The notes beneath the pieces are model-generated. The model saw nothing but the letters and a program-made list of their open reading frames with translations. It was not told the origin of the DNA and ran no database searches. Below, one piece after another: positions 34,021 through 48,400 of a stretch of 64,000 nucleotides of DNA (its first letter is position 1; every line of letters starts with the position of its first letter). This stretch comes from Bombyx mori. Taxonomy: Eukaryota > Arthropoda > Insecta > Lepidoptera > Bombycidae. A program made the translations under genes and the position numbers. The stretch lies in assembly GCF_030269925.1 (NCBI RefSeq), contig NC_085123.1, positions 7,440,001 to 7,504,000 on the forward strand. The letters are read 5' to 3'.

Positions 34021-37000
34021 ATACAACTAATTATAAAATATTAAGTGTCATTAACCGTCTCCTTTCTTGAAAAATTAATGCCCCTGTTGTGCCATCGGGT
34101 ACGAATTAAATTTTCCGTCGGAGCTAATATGTTTTAGAGGTAATCGGTGTATGTTTTTGTTTCGTATGCATTTACAGCAGTCTTAGCACAGGGGAAAATA
34201 ATTCGTTGAATGTGTTATCGTTATTTTTTTTGTTAAAATTTCGATAAGTGAAAGATATTAAAACAATTAACCAACTCTACATTTATTCTGAAAGTTTATA
34301 TTTAATTTATACAAAAAAATTAATTTTCATTCTTAATCATAGAAAAATAGCTAATCGCATTTTAATGAAATTTCTAACAAAGATAATTTGTAACCTGAAT
34401 TAATACTTTTCTCAAGTTAAATGATTTATCCCGGTAAAACCAGGTATATTTGTTATATAATAATAAATACAAGAACCTGTTCACTGATTTACACATTTAA
34501 AAATCGACGGGTCAATGGACCAGAGAGTGACACAAACAATTGTTTATCCCGGGAAAGCGCAAAACGTTTCACTCTTCATTCTGTATTATAAATTTAACAC
34601 GATTAAAATCACAGTGCAAGCCTAGGTTATATTGAAAATAAAACATGAGCTGTAATAATGCAACCTAAATTAAGTTTAGCGTAAAAACCGATATTAGCCA
34701 AATGTATTTTAATATATTACCGATATTAGCCTATCCCATGTAATAAAATTGATTAACTAATTTAGTTATTGTTTGAAATGGGTACATATACACATAAATA
34801 CGATTAAAGCGTATCTGGATTTTTTAGCATTATAAATAAATAACTATGGATTAATTAACTATGGATATATACTTCAAAGTTCATATTGCATAAACTGTGA
34901 TTTGGATGGTTATAATTTCTTTTTTATATTTAAAATTAAAATCTGACGCAGAAAATTTAACCTGTTTTTGTTTGCTTGTTGTTTTAAAATGTTGTTTCTA
35001 AATTTACATGTAAATTTCAATACATTTTTCTTTTTAAAAACTAAATCTATAGTAATATGCTTAAAATATCACTCACATACCTTATTTAATTGTTAATTTA
35101 CAGTTCCTCAACGAAGCGTAGAAAGTGACGTAAAACTATTTATTGAGTTTATATAAGTACATATAAATATATTAATAATTGAGACGGGTGTCCTAATCGC
35201 GAGACGAGCCAGCACTGTTGCGAAACCGTACAAATGCTACAGATTGATAACTATGGTTTTTATTTGAACCGTGTAGGACCGGTTGATACATCTTCCCTTA
35301 TAGTGGCATCACAATATGTGACGCACGTGAAGCTCACACGTGCTATAAGCGCAGTCTACTGCGGACCTTCTAAACTGTTTTTTACTTAAAAATATATGAT
35401 CCAAATTTGAATCGTTAAAAGCTACTCTACCATAAACGAGTTTCAATGATTCATTTAAATGTAATTCTATAATTATTTTTGTTAATTAGCAATTATTGGG
35501 AAATTCGTATTTTAAGAATCTTAGAACTTAAAAAAAACACCAACGGAAAATAAATTACATTAAAGAAATAATTTTGGTTATTGTGTTCTGTTTCACTATT
35601 TTGACCAAGCAATTTGTACTGTATGAGATATAAATAGACTAGAGTCAAAATAAAAAATAATCATTGAAATGAATTATGAAACAAATAGCTTGAATCAAGA
35701 ATTAGTATATTAAAACGTATTCAGACATCAATATTAGCAGCGGGATACTATATTTTTTTTTTATTATTAGAAAAATTGACAGTAGATAAATTATTAATTG
35801 TCATTTATAGTACATATTTCTAATCTGGAAAATTTTGAAGTTTTCCATAATATTACGTTAAAATTTGTGATTTTTAATTAATACTTATGCAGATACAATA
35901 CGTACAACGATATTTATTATGTACACATATTTCAAACCCTACACACGTACATCATTTTGTTCTGGACATAATTAACAAAAGCCGGATGGATGACCACGTA
36001 ACCACCACACGCTTGAACAAATTGCAAACAAAAAAACGAAATGAAAACCGGTTTTAATTTTTATTTTGACTCTAGTCCATTTATATTTCAATCAGTGCAA
36101 ATTGCTAAGCAAAATAGAGAAACAGATATAAAGCTTACATAAAATATTGTCTAGTGAATTTTTGATCTAAGCAAGTTAAATTACAAGTATTGTAACGTTT
36201 TAAAATTCGCCTAAAGATAATGTTATATCCTTACTTTTGAGATTATTATTAATATTTTAATTATTACTGAATTGAGAAAGACTTTATTTAGTGATGCGAG
36301 TTCCGAATTTGAATAATACTATTTTCAAAAGTATCGCTGTCCAGGTTACATTGTTATTAGAGTGGATAAGAATCTCCTGCTACCGACAGTTTTTTTTTCA
36401 CCTGTTAATTATCTAAATATTTTATTCACATGCGGGTGCTTTAAACAAGTCGGGTCACAGATTATGTACGCTTAATTTCAAAGCGTAAGTCCTCCGGGCT
36501 TATCAAGTATGGTTGTCATGCGAGTATTCCATGTTCCGGATCCTAGTTTTTTTTTTTAAATCCTATTCGAATTCCTTCCGAGTTTGCTACCAATGCTGTC
36601 ACAAAAAGTTTCCCGAATATTTATGGAGAATTTTAACTTTTACTGTCTAGCGGTTATTAAAATATAGCTGTGAATTCTAACGTATCTCTCAAGATGAGCG
36701 TTTACGTTATAGCATCTTGTGTGTTCCAGTCATCGATATATATCGATGGTTCCAGTTTTCATTTCGGGAAGCTACAAACTCCTCTACCTGTCTCTGTTAC
36801 AGAATCAAGGAAGAAAATAGTTAATATAACAGTAAAAAATAAAAGTGATCGGTTATTTTAATTCAGACGTTACATTTTCATACGGCATATTTTAAGTTTG
36901 CTAAACTGAATTGCACCTTTATCTTGTTCATAAATTTCAATAATTCTCGCTGTAATTTTATTTAAACAAAGCCAACAAAACAATTTAAGACAACAACAAT

Positions 37001-38614
37001 AAAACATTTCACAACACAACAAAAAAATTTCAGACAACACAATTATTAAAAAGATATCAAATCGATCTAGTCTTTCTCAAATAATTCGCTTACAAAAGAA
37101 CGTAATTTTGAAAGAAAATCTAATGCTTCTATTTCGGTTCACAACTCTGTTCATAAAGCGTTTTGAAAATAGGCATGCGAACATCACGCGATTCTTTTCT
37201 ATTTTACCAGCAGCAAGACCGTCAATATTTTCTGTCTGGTACATATTACTTACAGGTTACAAAGTTTCTAGACAAAGTGATTGATATGATAACACCAATC
37301 AATGTGCGTCGTATTAGGTATATCATGGTTTCATAAGTATCATGTTTTTTTCATTGTCACAATTCGTTGTGGTCATCTATGATAACAGCTACGATACTAA
37401 TTTTGCCATGCCGTCTTTCTCTGTATTTGTCCAGACATGTATTTAAAATAAAAATAAAACATGTTTATAAAATAAAAATAAAACTATTACCAAATTTTAG
37501 CGATATTATTTTTTGTACTGACCACATTGCAACTTGTTTTGTTTTTCATTCGGCGTTTTCGAACTTTGACCTTATAATAACAACGTCATTCCATTGTATT
37601 GTGTTATTTTTTACTTTTTTGGATCCTACTTTTTAGTTGTAAAACATGTGCTTACATTGCGTCCAATAAGATTAAATTCTTCGTTTAATTATGCATATTG
37701 TTTTATATGTAACTGCCGTATCTAAAAATATGAATACATTCTTTCTAAAAATTACAATGACGTCGCCATTAATACTATTTTAAAGATGAGTAAAAAATCG
37801 CACCTCGGACTTGATGGCGATGACGTCATCAACCATTAGGCACATATTAATAAAATAAACACCCGCAACATAAGATCGAGAAGACTTAAATTATATCTTA
37901 AAGGATCTATAATTATTTTGTTTTAAATGTTAGATAAAATCGTATTTATAAACACATTCCTATTATTCCTTGTATATATTAAAATTAAAACTTTGACTCA
38001 AACAATTCTATCATTAACTCTTGACCTTTAGGACAGCACTAAAGTTTATCATTTGTGTAATTATTGTGGAAAATTCTTTAACTATACAATCCACTTTTAT
38101 GACAAACTCATCGTGGTAATACACTTTGCTAGTCATGTCAGTCACGATTCTAAGCAATTAGTTCCAGCCACATATTTGTATGTTTTAAATTTATATCTCC
38201 AACATACAAAGAGCCGTCATACAAAGCATAATTACGTTAGTTCGTAGTTCTTTGCGAATTTGTCTGTAGGTACGTAAAAATGTGAAATCTCTATTTACTT
38301 TTCCCAGTAAATTATATGCATACTTTGTTTCTGGAACTCAAAAAAAACCCCTCTATAGACAGAAATAAATACCCAGTAGTATAATGTACCTTTTATGGTA
38401 ATGACTGTTTACTGATAACACACTACGATAACCTCAATAACGTATCGTGTTAAATTCAACTTTATTTGCCGTTGTGATATTTTTTTACTAGATATCGATT
38501 GAATGAAAAAAATATAAAGAAATAATGGTTTTCTAATTTAGCAGGATTTAAATATTATCTGGAGGTTTTATTACAACGAGCTATGCCTTCGACTTAATAC
38601 GCGCAGCGCTTCTA
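34021..38614. other. Long AT-rich intergenic stretch
   Basis: No gene found. A slightly GC-richer patch at 35180-35370 holds two E-boxes CACGTG (35324-35329, 35337-35342). An 18-bp perfect palindrome CATCGATATATATCGATG lies at 36731-36748. The rest looks featureless. Confidence 0.4.
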
Positions 38615-39540
38615 AGTTTTTTTTTTTAATGATTGAAGTATTACTGGTGGCCCGGAGGCCTTTCCAGTTTCACCAGGACAGGTGGGCGAGCAAAGGCTCA
38701 GCCAGGAGGGGTGGGATTTGCTAACAGCTACCCGAGCGCCTCCGAAGGAGACCTAACAGCTCAAGAGCAGCTGCTTCGCGAATGAATCTACTACTAGATG
38801 GCAATCGCGACCCACTGAGAAGACCCAGGGTATAGGTTGGCCGAAGAGGGTGATCGGGGGTGTTATGTTTCTCCTCCTAATGCGTGAGGAAATAAGCGGT
38901 GATTTTCCCCTTTGAAATAACACTGCGGTGCTTTTCGCTGGGTTGATGTCTATGCGCCATTTTCGGAACCACTGTCCTACGTCTACGGCTGCGCTCTGAA
39001 GCTTCTTCGCAGTAAGACACTTATTTCTACTCGAATACTAAACAGTCGTGTCGTCAGCGAATAAAGCTAACTGGCTCGACGGCGACCAGGGAATATCGTT
39101 GACGAATAAGCTAAATAGAAGGGGCGAGAGGATAGAGCCTTGCGGGACTCCAGCCGTGAGAGGTTGCGGGGAAGAGCGGGTTCCCTCGACTCGATATCGA
39201 AAAGAGCGGTTCAACAAGAAGTCCCGTATGATGCACGAGACTGTCTGGCACGCCCATGTTGAATAGTTTGAAAATCAAACCGTTGTGCCAGACTTTATCG
39301 AACGCTTTTGCGACGTCGAAGAAGAGGGCTCCCGTGTAGATTGGTTTTGGTCGGTTAAGCCCTACGAGAATGTGCTCCGTCAGGCGGTGCACTTGTTGTA
39401 CGCATGAGTGATTTGCACGGAATCCGAATTATTCGGCGATGAGAATGCCCTTGGATGAGACGAAGTCTCTGAGACGTTTGTAGAGCACACGCTCATACAG
39501 TTTGCCTAGAGACACGAGGAGACTAATCGGGCGGGAGTTC
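38615..39540 (-). pseudogene. Jockey-type LINE, reverse-transcriptase pseudogene plus 3' UTR
   Basis: On the - strand: SRPISLLVSLGKLYERVLYK, an in-frame stop before FGFRANHSC, FFDVAKAFDKVWHNGLIFKL, a frameshift near 39240, then GVPQGSILSPLLFSLFVNDI and FADDTTV followed by another stop. These are RT motifs in correct order with at least two stops and one frameshift. The 3' UTR (38615-38850) shares layout with retroposon family B, hinting that family B copies are 3' ends of a related LINE. Confidence 0.8.
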
Positions 39541-39671
39541 AGTCTCATGCGAGGTTCGGACGTTGATTGTTGAGCGACAGGAGGTTTTAGTCGGTTCAAC
39601 TCCGACATGCCTCGCCAGCCATCCCCAGTAGAGGACGGGAAACCGGCGATTTCCTCCAGACAAAAAAAAAC
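39531..39671 (+). mobile_element. Retroposon family C fragment with A-rich tail
   Basis: GTCTCATGCGAGGTTCGGAC, GAGCGACAGGAGGTTTTAGT and the rest match the reverse complement of about 4862-4985, ending in an A-run at 39662-39671. It abuts the jockey-type RT remnant. Confidence 0.7.
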
Positions 39672-40010
39672 GCCATGGGGCGGAAGCTATCATATAACAA
39701 GATATTTGACAGATGCCTGAATCTCGATTACGACATTTACAAGATAAGATTGTATATTATATACAAGTTCCGAACGGATTCGGGCGTCATTTTACCGTGC
39801 AATATCACCGTCGGGATCATCAATCAGGGGAAAACGATGAAGGGAAGATCTTGCACTGCGCAGGTTTATATAATAGCGACCGCCACAGGAACACATCTAC
39901 TCTTCTAAGCGGTATAGGGAGGGATAAGAGGATCACTCGATACAAATATACCCATAAGCCCCGTACACAAAAAAAATACTTATTTTTAAACTGTAAAATT
40001 CAACATGACT
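39672..40010 (+). other. Unexplained GC-richer stretch with two overlapping ORFs
   Basis: Frames at 39675-39908 and 39713-40012 are open but match nothing I recognise. The block is less AT-rich than what follows and begins right after an A-run, so it may be part of a mobile element. Confidence 0.3.
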
Positions 40011-42388
40011 AAACACTTTTTTCATACAGATATTTAATACATACATATGTATATAACAATAAAAACATTATAATACTCAAAGAAAAATCATTACTGTGTA
40101 TCAAATTCATTTATTTTAATGTGTACACGAAATTGTTTACTATGATACAATACAAAGTTCATTACAACCTATATTTCTTTCTACAATAATTTAAAAGTAT
40201 GAAACCTGTTTTTGCCAGCTCCGTTATATTGTTTTATTACAGTAATGAAATTAAAGTAGTCGAATTTAATCACTTTAAAAAAAACCCTATAAGTATAATT
40301 GGTTTCCATTTTATTCGTAAGCATTATGAACATATTGTTAGAATTATGAAATTTAACAATTAATTAAAGCATATGCGGTAAATGTATATGTAAAACAGAG
40401 TTTCGTAAATACGACATGGATAACTGGTGAAAGAGTTTTTTTTTTTATAATATATACATATAAGGAAATCGATATGCCACGTTGCAATTCGGTAGCTGAC
40501 ATTAATAAAAATAAGGTTCGTTTTGAAGTCATCAGAAAAATATAGGAACAACCAGAAGCTTTTCTTCATCAGAAATTAATTCAGAGATCCGAAAAGTCAC
40601 ATCTTCAACAAGTATTAAAATATTTAATTGAAACCGTAACCAAAATCGCTCTATGTGGTTTGGCTAGCGGACTTAACGGTTTGATGGCTAACAATAGTGA
40701 GAATAACAAAAAGAGAAAACGAATTGAAAGATAAAACACACTTACGTATTTCGTTTACATGATTTCTATTTTTCATTTACAACGAATTCTCGGACATGTT
40801 TTTTTTACTTTAGCCGGAAAACCCTCAAAGATATAAAGTTGAATTTTGTTTTGCTCACGTCCGCAAACTTTTTGCTAAGTTTTTGGCGTAAATGTAAACA
40901 AAAATGTTGACCAGTCAAATACTTGTGATTAAAAAAACTTAAGCATACCAGCAGTACAATCGCAATACTAATATCGCCTAAAATTATCATAAAAATTTAA
41001 TGATATTTAATCTAATTGAAATTTGGACTGCGTAAATAAAAGAATAAAAAATACAGATAAGTTAAAAGTACAAAAGAACATCTGTTGTATTTCAATTACT
41101 TAAAAATAAGAATTATGAAATGAGTGTATGGATTATGTACAATGTTTACACTAACAAAATATATACTGAGAACAAACAATAAGATATTTCTTTTAGCCTC
41201 CACTTATAAAATTTAAGAACACATAGCCTAGCCATGGCCTACAAAGGCAGTGATAGAATGTTTATTCAAATTCGAAACTTGATATTTAAATCTAAGGTCT
41301 AAGCTAGTTTACGAGCTATAAACACGATCAATAAGCGTTACGCAAATTTTATAGATTTTGCTAATTTTACTCTATAATACAAGCAAGTTTACGTACAACT
41401 CACTCTGTTAAAAGTAATTATTAACCGGCTCCGAACAGTGAACGCTCGTAAATAAAGTATATCACACAATTACAAAAAAAGAAAAAACTGAAGATATTTT
41501 ACAGCAAGCCGTACTGAGTTTCTCACCTATATTATTTTTATTCGTTGGAACGTAATACCGCTAGACTACATGCAAGTCTGGGTATAAGAAGACATTCATT
41601 TAATAATGAACACAAAATGAACATCTAGGCTATGGATATAAATGATTTTATGAATTGTTTATGAATTTGTTAAAATATTCACCAGTAGAAATTGGAAAGA
41701 GAAAAAAATGTCAAAAATTATTATAACTATTTCATGTGACTTAAATCAAATCGTAATTAATAACAATATGATTTGAGTATACTGACTCTGATAATACAAA
41801 GTGATCAAGTATTGTCCTAATAAATATTCAAAAATGCAAAATATCTTGAGAGCTCACACGCCAAAAAATTTTTAAACATACATATATTTTAGTTTCTTTA
41901 CTCGTGAAACAAATCCAAAAAAATTGTTTAATAGTGAGAAAATCTTAAATTATATTTAATGCCTTCACCACAAACAGAATAATAGCCTTTAAATATATAG
42001 ATGAAAAAAATGGGTTCCGAATTTTCATATCGTAGTAGCTTTCAAACAATAGTAGCAGAATAAATTAATATTCAAAGCTAAATTGCAGTAATCTATGATT
42101 TATGCGTAACGACACATTGTTGATGGCGTGAGAAAAATTGACGAAGACTGAAAAAAATTATAAACGTTCCATATTATGGCAAGCGATCCTACACCTCTAA
42201 ACTTTGAAGCGATCAGCATCAGTGAAATATTTAGTAGTCAACCGAAATCAAAATAAAAATTTTATTTATTAAACCGAATCAATTTTAACACCTTACAAGA
42301 TAAAATTTGTGATAAAATGTAAATTTTAAATATATTTATAGTGAAAGCGAATTAATAAATTATTGATTTAAACATGTGGTGAACACAT
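40011..42388. other. AT-rich stretch downstream of the second yellow gene, nothing recognised
   Basis: No gene or repeat with clear ends was seen. Confidence 0.4.
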
Positions 42389-42394
42389 TTTATT
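42389..42394 (-). terminator. Candidate polyadenylation signal of the second yellow gene
   Basis: The + strand TTTATT is AATAAA on the - strand, 24 bp beyond the stop codon. Confidence 0.5.
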
Positions 42395-42417
42395 TTGAAT
42401 TCGGTTAATGTTATATT

Positions 42418-45400
42418 TCAGTATAGCGTAGCGTTGGCAAGACGTGTGGAGCGACGGAGTATATGCGGTTGTAACGAAACAAATGGTCGACCCTCTACTA
42501 CTCGGACCACGCGAACATTAATCTAGAAAAAAAGAAGAGATGCATAATATCATAAAGATCTAGTCAATTGTCAATTAGTTCGACTGAGTGAATGAAATGA
42601 AGTCGTCGTGGCCTAAAGGATAAGACGTCCGGTGCATTCGTATGTTGCAATGCGCCAGTGTTCGAATCCCAGGCGGGTACCAATCTTTCTAATGAAATAC
42701 GTACTTAACAAATGTTCACGATTGACTTCCACGGTAAAGGAATAGCATCGTGTAATAAAAATCCAACATACAAAATTATAATTTGCGTAATTACTGGTGG
42801 TAGTACCTCTCGTGAGCTCGCACGGATAGGTACCACCACCCCGCCTATTTCTTCCGTGAAGCAGTAATGCGTTTCGGTTTTATGGGTGGAGTAGCCGTTG
42901 TAACTATACTGAGACCTTAGAACTTATATCTCAAGGTGGGTAGCGGCATTTACGTTGTAGATGTCTATGAGCTCCGAATGATGATCTCGTTGTCTCATAT
43001 CTAAATATCTATGACACGACGTAGAACAATAAACCTTTTTACTGGCTTGTACCATGGACACGTAGAGATAAAACGATTCTAGACTTGGATTTTTATGTCT
43101 ATTTCATATATTTAGAACATGTGGAATAGTGTATACCTCATGTTTGGAAGCAGCTCTGCGGAAATACTTGTGGAAGCGAGTGGAAAGAGCCCAGACTGCG
43201 CCGTTGTCGCGTTCCGCCCACCGGACCTCTGCGCAGAACTGCAGCTTCTCGGAGTCTTGGGCCAATACCCTGTAACAATATAAACAAACCAACTGGTGGT
43301 AGGACCTGTTGTGAGTTCGCGCGGGTATGTACCACCACCCCACCTATTTCTGCCGTGAAGCAGTAATGCGTTTCGGTTTGAATGGTGGGGCAGCCGTTGT
43401 AACCATACTTGAGACCTCAGAACTTATATCTCAAGGTGGGCAGCGCATTTACGTCGTAGATAAATAAAAAAAATAAAAAAAAAAACATACAAAATTAACT
43501 TTTTTTTTTCGGAAATACTCTAATAATTTACACCAAAATAAGCTAATTATATTAATTTAATCGTGTTTTAAAAATTTGTTTTTTTCATTTACATATTGAG
43601 TGTTTATTTAATAGGATATCGCCTATGAGAATAATTTGCAAAATGTAACGCTTATGTAAATGTTAATTTAAAAATAATTAATTAACATTTTTACAATTTT
43701 TTTTTATTCGTTTTTAAATGAATTAATTTGAAATTAAAATTAATCTTTACCATAATAAAACCTTTTATTATAAAAGATTTTTTTTAATTCTGAATCATTT
43801 TTACTTCTGAATCTTCGATCAGTAGTATTATTGATCGAAGTTCTGAATTGACTTTTTATTAGAAACTTCGCGAACGTTTTTTTTATAATGACATCATGTT
43901 GAGGATGAGCGCATAATCTATGGTCACGCGAGTCCGGTAAATCCATATTGAATAAGTACGTACTACATATTTACAAGAGTGATCGATTCCATACATTTAA
44001 ACCTTTTTTTTTATATTCCAATATCTCGAAGATCGATATGCTTTTCAATTATAATTTTTTGATTTTGATGTTTGAACGAACTCACACCCCTTCCAGTGTT
44101 AAGTGGTTACGGCGCCAGTAAGCATGCAGCATGAATGCTGCTCCAACTTGGACAAAGGAGGCTGAATTATAAGTAGGACCTCTTTTGATTACTGTTGGTA
44201 GGACCTCTTGTGATTCCGCGCGGGTAGGTACCACCCTCCTGCCTATTTCTGCCGTGAAGCAGTAATGCGTTTCGGTTTGAAGGGCGGGACAACCGTTGTA
44301 ACTATACTGAGACCTTAGATCATATCTCAAGGTGGGTGGCGCATTTACGTTGTAGATGTCTATGGGCTCCAGTAACTAATTAACATCAGGTGGACTGTGA
44401 GATTGTCCAACCTATATAGTTAATAGCAATAATAAAAATAAAAAAATCATAAGGGCTTTGTAGCAGAAATACGCATGGTTGTACCTACTCATGCGCGCTC
44501 ACACTACGCTCCCTACCCATAAAAATACTTCTTGACGGTACTTATACAAATTTAATTTGAAATGGCTTACATAAGAGAATAAATGATTTAATTATTTAAA
44601 AAATAAAACCAAAAAGAAACCACTTCCATCGCTCACGAATTACAAATACGGAAAGGGGATTGCCCACACTCCATAGTGTGCTAGGCCCAAGGTGGACATT
44701 AAATATTACTATAAAAATGGACTGATTCAAATTCTTAAATGTATTAGATATCTAAAAAATATATTGAAATTGACGCCACTATTATAAAAAATATAATAAA
44801 AATAAAAAACTCGTTTTGAGGTTAATTTTCTATATAAATACTTCAAGAACTTTTCTTTTTTTAATGTTTAAGATGTTCCTAATGTATTTTTATCCAATTG
44901 TAGTTATTAGGGTATAAAAAACACACATTCTTTAAATATCTATATTATTCTATATTTTCTTCATCTTCATACACAATTAGTAAATCATCTAAAAATAGCA
45001 CAGGAGAGCATATACACGGTTTTAAATCTCGGTCAGGTTAAAACCACAATTCACACAATGGTTTTCAGCCGTAGTATGAAACGTTATTGATAAAAGCAAA
45101 ATAAATCGAAGAAAAATCAAAACACATCCATTTTGAACGCAAGCACAAGCAGCAAGCGAAGTGTCAGTCAGTCAGATTAAAATCAGTGTTGTCAGTATAA
45201 AGAAAAATAATTACATGAAATTCATATATCGATCATTTTTTTAAATAACCGATATTGGATTTATTTCTTCATCTTTTTTGTACGAGTACACATTATATTT
45301 TATTTTTTATGTTTTTGTTTTAGTTGTACATATTTAAATAACAATACAAGTTAAGTTTTTTTATTGCTTAGATGGGTGGACGATCTCACAGCCACCCTGG

Positions 45401-48400
45401 TGTTAAGTGGTTACTGGAGCCCACAAACATCCACAACGTAAATGCGCCACCCACCTTGAGATATAAGTTCTAAGGTCTCAAGTATAGTAACAAGTTAAAG
45501 TCCAATGGGTATGTCTTTGATGTTATTTTATGTGCTGAAAATCGATTAAAATCGATTGATTAATGATAATATGTAAAATGATTTATTTATATGTTTTTTT
45601 ATATACTTAAAATGTTTACTTAATACGTAAAAGGTTTTGAAGTTGGCAATATTTTTCCCGCAAAAATAAAATTCTTGTTTTTTTCAATAGAGTTACTTTT
45701 TTTAAACTACTTATTGTAAACTGTAGTGGCGCTTATTTGGAAGAAAGTAAATGCATATTTATTTATGACAAAATTAATGCACTAAGTATTTTTTCTCTAA
45801 TCTATTGTCCGCTTTGGGCCTGAAATGAGCCGTCCCCTTTGCAATCTCATTTAATACGTCATCCAAACATAACAGCACCCGTCTGCATCATCCAAGAAAT
45901 ACTGCGCCTGTGATTCCCCATCGTGAATAACAAAGGTGCAACAAAGGTGCAACAATGTGTTTCCCACAAAGCGATCAGCGGATATCGATTTATAACAACT
46001 CACAAAATTTTTGCGAAGGTCATTCACGCTTCGAATCGCTAACTGAGAAATGATCATGCGAATAGTTCGCGGTTTAAGCAATAATAATATTAATATGCGA
46101 ACAAAACTGGTTTCTTGTATTACAACAGCTAGAAACAACGAATACTATTGTGTTTGTTAATACACATTTTGATCATGTCCAAAGTTCGTGCATATATATA
46201 GCTATCAACACAGCCTGATATTATTTTTCTTATTACATAAGAATTTTAACGAATTGTTTTATACATTACCCGTATTATTATTTAACGAGAACTTAACAAA
46301 TGTGAAAATCACGATTAGAACCCTTTAAATAATAGCTCGTGTAAAAATATTAACTTTAACAAATAGTTACCTTTTTTTTTCTTACATAAGCTGAGAGCCT
46401 TGAGAGGCTATATCAGCGTAGCCTTAACTAGTAGGTAAGCTCACAAGGCTCAAACCTGATGACGTTGCTAACACGAACCCTAGAAAGAGGCGTGCTTCGC
46501 AGAATCTACCACCAGATCGAAAACGCGACCCACTGAGAAGATCCGGCGAGAAACTCAGTGGACTGTGTCTGAGGGTTAATTTACTCGTCGAGCCCTTCGT
46601 CGCAAGCGACGGGTTCGACGAGAACGATGACCGGAATAGTTACCATTAATTAACTCGTCTTCACAAATATGACGGAAACGAATGCTGAGATAGTTAGTTC
46701 ATTAACTCAAAATTCAGTGGGAACATATAATTTTATTTCAACTAAAAAAAAACATAAAAGAACTCACTTGTGTGTGTTAGTGATGGGGTTCCACGCTGCA
46801 ATGGCGGTCTCGGTCATGGGGCTAAAGATGATAGTGTCATCGCGGGGGTCGACAGCCAAGCCTAGACCTTGAGAGGATTTTCGGCCTACGAGGTTCACAG
46901 GAAGCTCGGTACCCTCCGCAGGGGGACCAGCTGCAAGAACTGCTGTTGATACGCTGAATACTCTGTAATAAGCGAGAAGTAATAAGTTTACTTTGACAAG
47001 TCATATCAATTTAATATACTTTGTTTTTCTTTTTTTAAATCTACGTGCACTTTCGAATTAATATGCGATTGATATTACGATAAATTAGAAAAAAAGAATT
47101 CATGCTCACGGAAGATTTTCATCAATTTTTAAATTACAGCAATATTTAGCAAAGTCGTAATCGCGAATTGCTTTCATTGATAGTGTGAAAATTATTCAGT
47201 AACTTTCACGTAAAATTGTCCCGGTTCTTTTTTTTCTCCTAGCTATGCTGATAACCTTAAGAGGCTATTTCAGCTTCTCCTTGACGTGTAGGTGAGCTCA
47301 CGGAGCTCTAACTGGGAATGTTGATAACACTGGCCCTAGCAAGGGCAGTGCTTCGCAGAATCTACCACCGGATCGGAAACACGACCCACTGAGAAGATCT
47401 GGCGAGAAACTCAGTGGGCTGTGTCTATGGGTTAATTCAGTCGTCGAGCCCTTCGTCACAAGCGACGGGCTCGACGAGGGCGGTGACCGGTGCTTGTGGT
47501 ACCTAAAAGCACCGTTAATGGATCGGGAGGATCCGTAATGACATGTTTAGGGCGACGTCGACATTCCAGTTCAAGAACTAAACAAAAAAACACTGTAGAT
47601 TCTTGTCAAAATACATATACTTACCAATAATACCTACCAATAATTTTCACTAATCATGAACTCAATCACTAACAATCGGATACTCATACATAGTTATAAC
47701 CGCGAATTACACGACTCAGTAAATATCTAGCGTCCAGTAATTAAATTAATAACGTTAATTAAGTGTTTGTGATTGTAAATTATACGTCTTTTTTGTGTTA
47801 CTAATACGATATGTTGCTAATTCACAACGGGGAAATTCTTGCGGTTTTTGTGTTAAAATCATCCGTTTTTTATCGTATTGTGTTTATTATTCATATGACT
47901 GTGGCTTCATATTCGTATCCGTAATGGTTTGATTGATAGCGGTTTTGAAACTTATTGAAAACGTATTACAAGAAGATTTCTGATATAACAGCTTTATATA
48001 ATATAACGTATTATTTATATTTTATTTATTTTATGTAATGTTATTTAATGTTATGGATTCGTGTCTAATTGTCATTAGGAAGTGCTTCATTTAATGTCAG
48101 AATGTATTTATTATAGGATACACTTTTAAATCATACTTTTTTAAAGACATTTTTAGTAGGGATATTTATATTAACGACATAGTAATAATGATATGGTCGT
48201 CGACAAATATATCGACTACGGAGTAATAACATGTATGCTACCTAATCTTTGACTGACCGACAGGTCTGTGATGACTTTAGGATAGCATTTAGCATCAGTG
48301 AATACAACCGTATTTACAGTAAAATCAAACTAAGATTTTAATAAAGTTTAGTTTTTCTACACAAGTTCTATTTAAATTATAACATTGGTTTTGTGGCTTT

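Noticed and set aside
42601..42675. tRNA-gene-like A and B boxes
   Set aside because: They continue directly into the Bm1 body and the cloverleaf is incomplete, so this is the SINE head and no separate tRNA gene.
43813..43840. Inverted repeat CTTCGATCA / TGATCGAAG (similar one at 26236-26263)
   Set aside because: Short arms in AT-rich DNA without any associated element; left as probable chance.
45851..46138. 95-residue - strand ORF
   Set aside because: No recognised motif or signal; it lies in an intron and could be chance.
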